Source of the DNA: Panonychus citri
Taxonomy: Eukaryota; Arthropoda; Arachnida; Trombidiformes; Tetranychidae
Length of the DNA: 64,000 nt
NCBI RefSeq assembly: GCF_014898815.1
Contig: NW_026515442.1
Coordinates: forward strand, 1 to 64,000
Direction: 5' to 3'
The stretch's first letter is position 1, and every line of letters begins with the position of its first letter. Below are positions 55,434-63,480 of the stretch, one piece after another. The translations under genes were made by a program, and so were the position numbers. Under the pieces are notes generated by a model. It was given only the letters and a program-made list of their open reading frames with translations. It had not been told where the DNA came from and did not search any database.

Positions 55434-55859
55434 TTAATTCAAAATAATTGAACGGCTACCAGGTATCTGATGAGCGATACAATACATCACATTTCGGATT
55501 TGTACTAGTAAAATATCAATTTCATTTAAACTACACACATATTGATAAGCTGGATGAAACACTGATGGCATTTGCCTATCAAGGATACTCCTGATCTGAT
55601 CATTAGTCGTGTAACCTCCAATTGTGTATGATAAAACTTCAGTAAATCCATAATCCAAAATTGTTTGTACCAAATCTTTCTTCTTTTCATAGCTTTTATA
55701 TTGGTCCAGTCTAGAATAATGGCTCTTTCAATAATCTAAGATTGAGAAATCGTGAAAAATTAATTGTCAATCGTAATAATTATAATAATAACGTCTTAAT
55801 TGTAATCTCAAGTCATGAAATTCACTTACACTAGGTATATTGTTTATAACATGATCCAT
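55434..55859 (-). pseudogene. Unknown Polinton accessory gene, spliced, frameshifted
   Basis: A ten-codon first exon (ATG at 55859, MDHVINNIPS) ends at a GTAAGTG donor. A 94-bp intron (55736-55829) ends in CTTAG. The second exon runs toward 55434 (including DYGFTEVLSYTIGGYTTNDQ). One frame change near 55690 is needed to connect exon 2's start to the long open part. The protein is not recognised. Confidence 0.45.
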
Positions 55860-56558
55860 ATTGAAAATTTAATAATGTGATTAGAGAAAAATTTGACAAA
55901 ATTTACTTTGCTCTGACGTATATTTTTAGCTAAATTGCTTTTGTGGAAAAATGGATGAAAAAGAATTAATATGCATTTACAATTTACTCCATCCTTTGTA
56001 ACAAACCAACCATTTTTTCCGAAATTTTGTGGGAAAAAATTTTTTTCTCCCCACCAACAACCACACCCAATATGAAATTTATTCCACTGATTACTCTGAT
56101 CAATACTGATGGAAAATGATGACTCTCAATTCCGGAGAAGACCGGAGACCAATTTTAGAAATGCAATTTAACTAAGTTCGGTAGACGTTTGGTAGGTAAG
56201 TATCCTACTGGTTTGTCATTACGTTAAAACCCTGGCGGGGGGGGGGTTTCTCGCGAGTTAATCGAGCTCACTGGTCTTAGAGGTATCGCGAGAATGTTGA
56301 TTTCTCCTACCTCGCGAGATAAATGATATCCATGTCCACTAAGATCACGCGAGTTAATGGGTTTCTCGGATTTCGCGAGATGAAAGAAAATATTTAGCAA
56401 GAAAAATTTGTTAAGTATAAAAAAAGTAGATGAAATATGGATGCAAATTTTTTATTGTTTTAATTTCAAATACCTAAAGTATTAATTGTTATGAATGTAA
56501 AAATTTTTTCTCTTTAATTATCTTCTGTTTTATTCTTTTTTATTCATAAACTATTTAA
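55860..56558. other. Polinton non-coding region with TCGCGAG array 2
   Basis: About 0.7 kb without a convincing frame. The array at 56236-56379 is described separately. A CCGGAGA repeat pair (56133-56149) and a run of ten or more G (56236-56246) stand out against the AT-rich background. Confidence 0.6.
56236..56379. repeat. TCGCGAG array 2
   Basis: After a G run, TCGCGAG occurs at 56251, 56286, 56312 and 56373, with ACGCGAG at 56347, giving spacings of 35, 26, 35 and 26. The unit at 56286 (TCGCGAGAATGTTGATTTCT) closely matches the unit at 51156 (TCGCGAGAATGAGGATTTCT), so both arrays descend from a common structure. Confidence 0.85.
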
Positions 56559-56993
56559 TCACTTAGTACGGTTTTCATGCCACATTTGTACAACCGTTTT
56601 CAATGCACATTGATACTTAGCATCAGCAGGATGGAGTTGACATGGTTTCCCTCGTGGATTGGTAGCTAAATTAATCTTAATCCTTGGAATTCCCATACGA
56701 CGGAGAACACCTTCAGCATCAGGAGAGACATAGGCCATGAGAAACTCATCCTGCGTGGTACTTGATCCATAAAAGTTGAAAGAAGACTAGTCGCTTGATT
56801 GACACGAAAGACCATCCATTACATTCGAATGGTAATCCATGAACCATTGATGTTTTGGCTATCGACCACGAACTTTCCACAGATATGTCGCAAGTTTTTG
56901 ACGATGATCGATAGCAAAATGAAACTTTGATAGATCACTAAGAAGAGCAAGTTCACGTGGAATAAATAAACCATTGTTGGAAACCTTGAACAT
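56559..56993 (-). pseudogene. Unknown Polinton accessory gene with two in-frame TAG codons
   Basis: From ATG at 56993 a 145-codon reading to TGA at 56559-56561 is interrupted only by TAG at codons 45 (56859-56861) and 69 (56787-56789), with no frameshift. The sequence on both sides looks protein-like (MFKVSNNGLFIPRELALLSD, and later LRRMGIPRIKINLATNPRGK). The product is not recognised. Either two nonsense changes or read-through could explain it; the former is simpler. Confidence 0.5.
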
Positions 56994-57111
56994 CAAAAAG
57001 CACAAATATTGGAATTCATTTTAAGGCGAATAAAATTTTGTAAACACACAAGCAGAAAGTTCAATTAAAATCAAGTTTATTAAATCGATTCATAAAGTTA
57101 AATGAATACAA

Positions 57112-57830
57112 TCAATCACAAATCATTTTCAATACAATAATTAGAGAGCGAAACGTTATCTTATTCTCTTTCGCAAAATCTGCAAGATTTCCTGCAAATC
57201 CAGAGGAAATTACCTCCACAAATGAAGGTAAATCTGTTGACAAACCGTCAATCTTTCCAAAGGAAGCTGAGTAAAAATTGAAAAGTTCATCCGCTTTCCC
57301 TTTCATGGTGTTCTTTTGTTCATCCGTTAGCTTCCCGGGTTCAAGCAACTCTTCTTCCTCCCATTGCATCATAGGACTTTTGTTCTGACCATCAATAAAT
57401 TTAGAGAATAAACACGCTTGTTGTAATAAAGAAGCTGGATATTTTCCAAGTGGATCTTTAACGAATTCATTAAGTAAGACTATACCAGGAATCAGATTAT
57501 CCAGAATATTAAAGTATTTAGCTTCAATCTTCAGCTTTGCATACCTCTTCTCACATTGAAGATCACCAGAGTCAAGCTTAACGATAGAAAGCTCATCAAT
57601 TCCAATTCATCTGCAGTTCCTTGATCATCATAGAAATGTATCTCCCAAGATGAATAAGTTCCCATCGCTTGAGGTTCAGTCCATTGAGTCGGATGATTGT
57701 TGTAGTAAAACCGAATGTCCGAACGTGTACAAGTAACATCTCCGAATTCATCTACTCCATAAGAAACGGTGATTTTCAAATCAGGGTTGATAACAATTGG
57801 CTTTAATGAGCTCCAGGTCAAAACAGGCAT
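57112..57830 (-). pseudogene. Unknown Polinton accessory gene, one frameshift
   Basis: Starts with ATG at 57830 (MPVLTWSSLKPIVINPDLKI) and reads to about 57598, where one indel near the GATGAGC sequence moves the frame. The rest, ending at 57112 (including SFVEVISSGFAGNLADFAKE), is open in the second frame. The full product would be roughly 240 aa, acidic, with a beta-rich N-terminal half and a helical C-terminal half. No family is recognised. Confidence 0.5.
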
Positions 57831-58102
57831 ATTGATTTTTAAGTTGAAAACTAAGTATGATATTGATGGACGTTGATGAAGAGAAAACTTTAAACTGAAT
57901 TGATTTCTTGATTTACTGGTCTTTTATAGCAAAAGAGATACAAGAGAAAAACTTTTCAAAATCTGTCGTAAGTGTCTTCTAGTTTTACCTCCGGTTGTAA
58001 GAGTTTTTTAAGTATATAACACATACTTTACCATCCCTCCAATAGATACCATTGAAAGTTCGGGTTCATATACATTATCATTGCTTTAACAAAAATTTAC
58101 AT

Positions 58103-58393
58103 CTATTCATGGTAAAATTTTCCTGAAGCAACGTAGTTACAAACTCTTACAAATTTAATTTTATCCAGAGGGAAGTGCTTTTGAACAAATGCACCTGCTG
58201 AAGTTATAGTTTTAAATCCTGTTGCATTAATTTTTCCTGATTCAAATACGAGTAAGCATTTACCTTTATCTCTGATCACATCGGCATTGAATCTCTTCTT
58301 TGTTTTTCCTGAAGCACCTTTTATAATAATACTTCGACACAAGTCCCAACACGAGACAATATTAGTAATTTTTGGTAGACTGTAATCTTTCAT
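58103..58393 (-). CDS. TATA-binding-protein-like single-repeat protein, 96 aa
   Basis: The sequence lines up with one of the two TBP core repeats. NIVSCWDLC matches the NIV..V.LDC start, KKRFNADVIRD matches the PKRFAAVIMR strand, LLVFESGKINATGFKTI matches the ALIF.SGKMV.TGAK signature, and VCNYVASGKF matches the IQN.VGS linker into a second repeat, which is absent. A true TBP has two repeats (about 180 aa), so this one would need to dimerise or act differently. It could redirect transcription to element promoters. It is divergent from the gene at 58494 with about 100 bases between. The resemblance is read by eye. Confidence 0.65.
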   Translation of the reverse strand: MKDYSLPKITNIVSCWDLCRSIIIKGASGKTKKRFNADVIRDKGKCLLVFESGKINATGFKTITSAGAFVQKHFPLDKIKFVRVCNYVASGKFYHE

Positions 58394-58493
58394 CTTCGAG
58401 TATCATTTTTCAACTGATCTTTAACGTAAAAAGGTGATCAACTAAATAGTACAAACAACTTCTTTTTAAATTCTCATTTATTAAGTGTTCATC

Positions 58494-58841
58494 ATGATTG
58501 ACAATATGGACGGTTTATTTGGTTTTGACGTTGACACCAAACAAGCCTGTTACTATGATTATAAAAATTTTCATTTCAAAAACATCTCTAGTGATGATGA
58601 CCTAAGACTGTTTATCCACAGCTTTAATATCTCTGGTTTAGCTCCCTGTGTTGGTAATGATGCTTCCCGATTGTTTAAACCCTTAGAACTTGATCGTGCC
58701 AACGTTTGTGATTTCGGTATGAAAATTGCTTTGACACTTGCAGGTGAAATGGGAAAAGTCGGCGATTTTTTACGAAATATTAAGCCGCGAAATTGTACCT
58801 GTGGACTTATTGTGTACAAGAAGAAAAAAGTTATCAGCTAA
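58494..58841 (+). CDS. Unknown Polinton accessory protein, 115 aa
   Basis: ATG at 58494 (MIDNMDGLFGFDVDTKQACY); an in-frame GTG at 58485 is less likely. It is acidic at the N-terminus, has Cys residues in CDF and CTCGL, and ends in a basic KKKK tail. Not recognised. It shares an upstream region with the TBP-like gene and is convergent with the next gene. Confidence 0.55.
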   Translation: MIDNMDGLFGFDVDTKQACYYDYKNFHFKNISSDDDLRLFIHSFNISGLAPCVGNDASRLFKPLELDRANVCDFGMKIALTLAGEMGKVGDFLRNIKPRNCTCGLIVYKKKKVIS

Positions 58842-58976
58842 GAGAATTGGTAATACTGAGTAAATTTGTCTTCACATTTTTTTGTGTACCAACAATAACC
58901 ATAAATAAATCAATTGAAACTTTTTTTTTATTAAAGGGATCGTAATTTTATTTTATCTCAATTTTAATTTAGGTAG

Positions 58977-59555
58977 TTATTCTTCCCCTTCAAGATAATA
59001 ATCCTTTTTAACCTTTTCAATATGCTTCTCAGCTTCTATAGCTAAATCGGCAGAATAGGCTCTTCGTCGGATCAGTCTACCACTTTGCCTCTCTGTAACA
59101 TAAAACCAGGGAAATCTACCTGGTTTTCCGCTTCTTTTGCGAACATAACCTTCGAGGTTTTCTTCTGATCTTCGCACATGACACGAAATTTCGAAGCGCG
59201 AAGTGTCATTATAAGATCGCTTTGGAAACACATGCTGTTCCAGGCTACAAAAATTTTTTAAATTCTTTTTACAATACAAGCAAACAAAATAAAATGGATT
59301 AGCTTCGATATCTATTCTAAGCGCTTCATGATCACGCCGCAATTTGTCGTTCAATCGCCTAACCAGTTCAAGTGGTCGCTTAAGATGCTGAGGTGGATCG
59401 TCTTCGAGGTAGACATCTTCCTCGCTGCCACCACCGAAACCCCAGCTCCACAAATATTCCCGAATACCTGTTTCTGGGTCTGTTGCCCATGCCTTCAGCT
59501 CCATTGCATGCATGCCCTCCACATATCGAGCTTGTCCTGGTGCTCGTTGAGCCAT
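58977..59555 (-). CDS. Unknown protein with possible zinc finger, 192 aa
   Basis: ATG at 59555 (MAQRAPGQARYVEGMHAMEL). It contains one C-x2-C...H arrangement (FVCLYCKKNLKNFCSLEQHV), charged flanks and a long C-terminal helix rich in Glu and Lys. Its codons use more G and C than its neighbours, which may mean a different origin. It is the last gene before the right end and is preceded on its 5' side by a 50-bp tandem repeat. Function unknown. Confidence 0.6.
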   Translation of the reverse strand: MAQRAPGQARYVEGMHAMELKAWATDPETGIREYLWSWGFGGGSEEDVYLEDDPPQHLKRPLELVRRLNDKLRRDHEALRIDIEANPFYFVCLYCKKNLKNFCSLEQHVFPKRSYNDTSRFEISCHVRRSEENLEGYVRKRSGKPGRFPWFYVTERQSGRLIRRRAYSADLAIEAEKHIEKVKKDYYLEGEE

Positions 59556-59580
59556 GAATGATTGTTATAAATTTAATTAC

Positions 59581-59958
59581 GAACGAAGCAGATAACCCAA
59601 AGAACTTCAACTAGTCTATTCAAAGACAAGGAACGAAGCAGATAACCCAAGGAACTTCAACTAGTCTATCTAAAGACAAAGAACGGAGCAGATAACCCAA
59701 GGAACTTCAACAAGTCTATCCAAAGACAAAGAACGAAGCAGATAACCCAAAGAACTTCAAATAGTCTATCCAAAGACAAAGAACGAAGCAGATAACCCAA
59801 GGAACTTCAACTAGTCTATCCAAAGACAAAGAACGAAGCAGATAACCCAAAGAACTTCAAATAGTCTATCCAAAGACAAAGAACGAAGCAGATAACCCAA
59901 AGAACTTCAACTAGTCTATCCAAAGACAAAGAACGAAGCAGATAATCCAAAGATCCTT
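59581..59958. repeat. 50-bp tandem repeat, about 7.5 copies
   Basis: The unit begins GAACGAAGCAGATAACCCAA and starts at 59581, 59631, 59681, 59731, 59781, 59831, 59881 and 59931 (partial). The period is exactly 50, with few substitutions and no length change. It lies upstream of the 58977-59555 gene and about 0.4 kb from the Polinton end, so promoter, origin or packaging functions are possible. Confidence 0.95.
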
Positions 59959-60359
59959 AACAAGATGATTAAATCGTTTGAAGATGTAGTAATATTAAAA
60001 CTGTTCAATAGTTACTTGTAGTATGTAAGTTTAATGTTCAACTGATGATTTCAATCATGATTCTCTTTCTTTTTATACGATCTTTTTCGTTTAAGCTGAA
60101 TAAGCATATCTTCTGTATATCATCCATGATGAACATACATTGAAGTTTTTAATTTTCTATTTGTTTTTTATCTTTGCCAAACGTGGTAGATTTAAAGGCT
60201 TTTCTTTCATTAAATGAAAACAATAAATTGGTTAATTAAATAATCTACCTTTTTACCCTCTCCACCTGGATCATTACAATTAGATCAAAAGGAAAAGGAA
60301 ATGATAAAAATAAGCATTTAATAAACTGCACAAGGTGTACAAATATATGCATTTAAGGG
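59959..60359. other. Polinton right subterminal region
   Basis: AT-rich with no open frame. It ends in the inverted AATGCATTTAAGGGG motifs that mirror the left iterons (TGCATTTAAGGGGTAC twice, about 16 bases apart, at 60348-60380). Confidence 0.6.
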
Positions 60360-60394
60360 GTACCTGCATTTAAGGGGTACACTCTTATACTACT
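60360..60394 (-). repeat. Polinton right terminal inverted repeat (35 bp)
   Basis: Exact reverse complement of 43979-44013, ending ...TATACTACT. Confidence 0.93.
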
Positions 60395-60400
60395 GAGGTT
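60395..60400. repeat. Polinton target-site duplication, right
   Basis: GAGGTT, identical to 43973-43978. The FAS reading frame resumes at the next base, 60401. Confidence 0.95.
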
Positions 60401-61614
60401 AATAGCATTTTTAATTATTATGGAATAATTACTACTAATCATTTTATAAAGAGTGATTTTAGTTCCATTTCAGTTTATATTCAGAATCGAAAAACCGAAA
60501 ACGGTTCAGAATCAAATCTATACGATTTTGTTTTTATTCGTGACAAGTCAGCTCTTCTCATGTACAAAGATACCGAACCTGAAGTAAAATGCAATCAATA
60601 CGAGCCATTATTGAAGAATCTCTTTGATTCACTGAAAGAAGGTGGATTTTGTCAAATTATGACGAGAACTAAATTAAGACCAGTCGAACAAGAATGGCAA
60701 CAATTGATTGGAAATAATCAACAGATCAACTTTGATTTATCAACAATAAAAAGTATAGCAACCGATGCTGGACTCACGTGGATTTGTCACAAGGAGATGA
60801 TCGGTGAAGGATATTGTTCAGTTCTACTGAGACGTCCATTCGCACCTAATCCAGATCAACAGGTAACATTTATCAGAGTCAAACTTGATAGCAATTATGA
60901 TTGGATTGATAAGATAAAAGAATTGTCTAAAGATAAGAATCATAAAATCTGGTTAACTGGAGGTGGTTATGATAATGGGATAGTTGGACTCACTATGTCT
61001 CTGGTTAAAGATCCTCAATACAATTTGAGATGTTATTATGATCCAAGAAAAAGAGATGATGAAGAGATAATTGTCCCTGATGAAGTGATGCAAAGAGATT
61101 TGTTAGTAAATGAAGTTGATGATAACGGAGAAATTGGATTGTATAAAAGTGAACTTGCCAATCTTGATGATTTACAAATAGGAACAACGTCATGTTATGC
61201 TGATATTAAAAACAAAGGTGATCTTTCAAGTTTACGTTGGTTCCAATCACATCATAGTAATTGGACTTATATTCCTAAAGACAAGCTCATTGAAGATCGT
61301 GAAAAGATAACTATCTATTATGGGTCTTTGAATTTCAGGGATGTTCTAATTGTCACAGGAAGAATTACTACAAAATTTGACAACCGCGAGCTACAAGCTG
61401 GCCCGCTAATTGGAACCGAGTTTTCTGGGGTAGATTCATTAGGTAATCGAATCATGGGGATGTGTGAAGCTGGAGGAATTGGAACATCTCTTTGCACTAA
61501 AACTTATTTAACAAAGATTCCAGTTCCTGAACACTGGACATTAGCCGAAGCTGCTACAGTTCCTGTTGTCTATCTAACAGCTTATTATGGTTTAATTTCG
61601 GGAAATTTACAATC
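60401..61614 (+). pseudogene. FASN: FAS pseudo-methyltransferase linker and ER N-terminal part
   Basis: Open in the same frame as the segment ending at 43978. It starts NSIFNYYGIITTNHFIKSDF and reaches the enoyl reductase domain, with YYGSLNFRDVLIVTGRI, GTEFSGVD and VPEHWTLAEAATVPVVYLTA. The frame ends just before the NADPH-binding GSGGVGQ because one G is missing near 61614. Confidence 0.9.
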
Positions 61615-61952
61615 TGTGAGTGTGTTTTAATTCATGCAGGTTCAGGAGGAGTTGGTCAAGCAGCTATTTCGATCTGTCTATCAAGAGGTTGTCAAGTATT
61701 TACTACAGTTGGAACACAAGAGAAAAAGGACTTCATTAAGAAACGTTTCCCTTCAATCGATGATGATCATATTGGTGACTCTCGATCAACATCATTTGAA
61801 GATATGATTATGAAGATGACCGATGGTAGAGGTGTTGATTTAGTTTTAAACTCACTTTCTGATGATAACTAAAAGCTTCAATCAGATGCTTATCAGATTT
61901 CGGTCGTTCATCGAAATTGGCAAATATGATATGATCCAAAATAATCAAATTG
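61614..61952 (+). pseudogene. FASN: FAS ER domain, NADPH-binding part, with indels
   Basis: The frame after the shift reads HAGSGGVGQAAISICLSRGC, the NADPH-binding glycine motif of the enoyl reductase, then VDLVLNSLS. One or two further indels near 61880-61900 break it. Donor GTAAGT follows at 61953. Confidence 0.8.
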
Positions 61953-62036
61953 GTAAGTTGTAAATATTTTCGCATTTAATTTGGCCAATGAAGTACAAAT
62001 TATTAATACAATACCAAATAGATTCACAATTCATAG
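61953..62036 (+). other. FAS intron, 84 bp
   Basis: GTAAGTTG...TTCATAG. Joining both sides gives QIDFNK in frame. An intact intron argues that this is a gene copy with introns and not a processed pseudogene. Confidence 0.75.
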
Positions 62037-62767
62037 ATTTCAACAAAACTTTTCATGCTTGTTGCTTGATGTTTCTACAAGATGATGTGTTCGTCAAGAT
62101 GATTCCTGATCGGATAAAAGTTTGGAATGGTCTCATTGAGATGTTGAAAGAAGGAATCGAATCAGGTGAGGTTGTGCCTCTTCCAACAACGATATTCCAA
62201 ATGAATCAGCTTGAAGAGTCGTTTCGGTTTATGGCAACAGGGAAACATATTGGTAAAGTTTTGATTCAAATGAGAGATGAAAATGAAGATCCAAATAAAG
62301 TTAAACTTTATCGTTCAATTGGTCAAACATTTTTCAATCTTGAAAAAAGTTACATAATAACTGGTGGACTTGGAGGATTAGGACTCGAAATTGCCTATTG
62401 GATGGTATCAAGAGGAGCGACTAATCTAACTCTTACTTCACGTTCTGGAATCAAGACAAAATACCAAGAGTATATTTTAGAAAGAATGAGAAACAATGGT
62501 TACTCTCGAGTGAATATTATCATCTCAAATGAAGATTGTTATACATATGAATCAACTGAGAGGCTAATTAATCAAGCACAAGAATTAGGCCAAATCGGTG
62601 GAGTATTTCATCTTTCAGTTGTTCTAAAAGACGGACTTTTTGAGAAGCAAACAGCTGAAACATTTGATGAAGCTGCCAAACCAAAAGCGATCGCTTGTCG
62701 TTATTTAGATCAACTAACTCGATCTCTACCCTACGATATTGATTACTTGTATGCTTTTCTTCAATAG
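62037..62767 (+). pseudogene. FASN: FAS ER C-terminus and ketoreductase domain
   Basis: ER C-terminus (EESFRFMATGKHIGKVLIQM) followed by the KR Rossmann motif YIITGGLGGLGLEIAYWMVS and LTSRSG. The frame closes at 62765-62767 from small indels in the FSS segment. KR continues downstream in other frames (SIAQTNYCFGNTAMENICKR, GLHGLAIRWGA near 62780-62890), with another 2-base loss near 62893. Confidence 0.87.
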
Positions 62768-62991
62768 CAGTTGAGTCGAAGTATTGCCCAGACAAATTAT
62801 TGTTTCGGTAATACAGCGATGGAAAATATTTGTAAGAGAAGAAGATTAGATGGATTACATGGTTTGGCTATTCGATGGGGAGCAGTTAGATGTTGGTATA
62901 ATTACAGAGATGAATTCACCATCCAATGAGATGTTGAGATCCCTTGCTCCGATGCGTTTGAATTTAGTATTGACTCACTTGACAAAACTTT
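62768..62991 (+). pseudogene. FASN: FAS ketoreductase C-terminal part, broken
   Basis: Contains the catalytic QTNY segment and RWGA. The reading needs at least two frame changes between 62768 and 63000. Confidence 0.75.
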
Positions 62992-63480
62992 ATGTTCCTT
63001 TGTAATAATCATCTTATCATAGTTTCCTTGCCTGATAACAAAAGTGCATCATCAATAGGGAATAATTACTCATTGAAACAGAAAATTTTCCATATCCTTA
63101 GTGTTAAAGATGCAACTAAAGTTGACCCACAATCAACTTTATCTGAACTTGGTCTTGATTCATTGATGGCAGTTGAAATCAAACAAGCTCTGGACACTGA
63201 TTACGATTATTCAATGACAACCAATGAAATTCGAGAATTGAAAGTTGGTGAATTAGATGAACTTGAAAAGAAATTAAAAAAATCAGAGAAGAAAAAAATC
63301 AAATCTGCTCATTCATTAACTGGATACAGAAATATTTTCCATATTTATACGCAATTGTTTGTCCCATTGAATCAAAGTGAATTTGGATCATCACTTTTAT
63401 TTCCTACTCAATCAGGTCAATTCTGTGCCGTTATTCCAATATTTGAATCATTCTCAAAACCAGTGATCGGCATCAGTTGA
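62992..63480 (+). pseudogene. FASN: FAS acyl carrier protein domain
   Basis: ACP with the phosphopantetheine Ser in LSELGLDSLMAVEIKQALD, followed by a Lys-rich linker and the start of the thioesterase domain (AVIPIFESFSKPVIGI). The frame closes at 63478-63480 from a small indel. Confidence 0.87.

Larger units (their letters stand above)
43979..60394. mobile_element. Polinton/Maverick (adintovirus-like) element, 16,416 bp
   Basis: The ends are AGTAGTATAAGAG... and its inverted copy, the expected 5'-AGT...ACT-3' Polinton termini, and the 6-bp target duplication is perfect. The left half is a + strand block: ATPase, basic protein, a broken gene, integrase, penton-like, VI/X-like, major capsid, protease. 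PolB is convergent on the - strand. The right third holds small accessory genes on both strands. ATPase, integrase, major capsid and protease are open, while PolB and the penton-like gene are broken, so this copy is probably defective. Such elements are regarded as endogenous relatives of virions with a double-jelly-roll capsid. Confidence 0.96.

Noticed and set aside
59581..59958. CRISPR array
   Set aside because: The 50-bp units are adjacent without unique spacers, and the context is a eukaryotic virus-like transposon. It is a plain tandem repeat.
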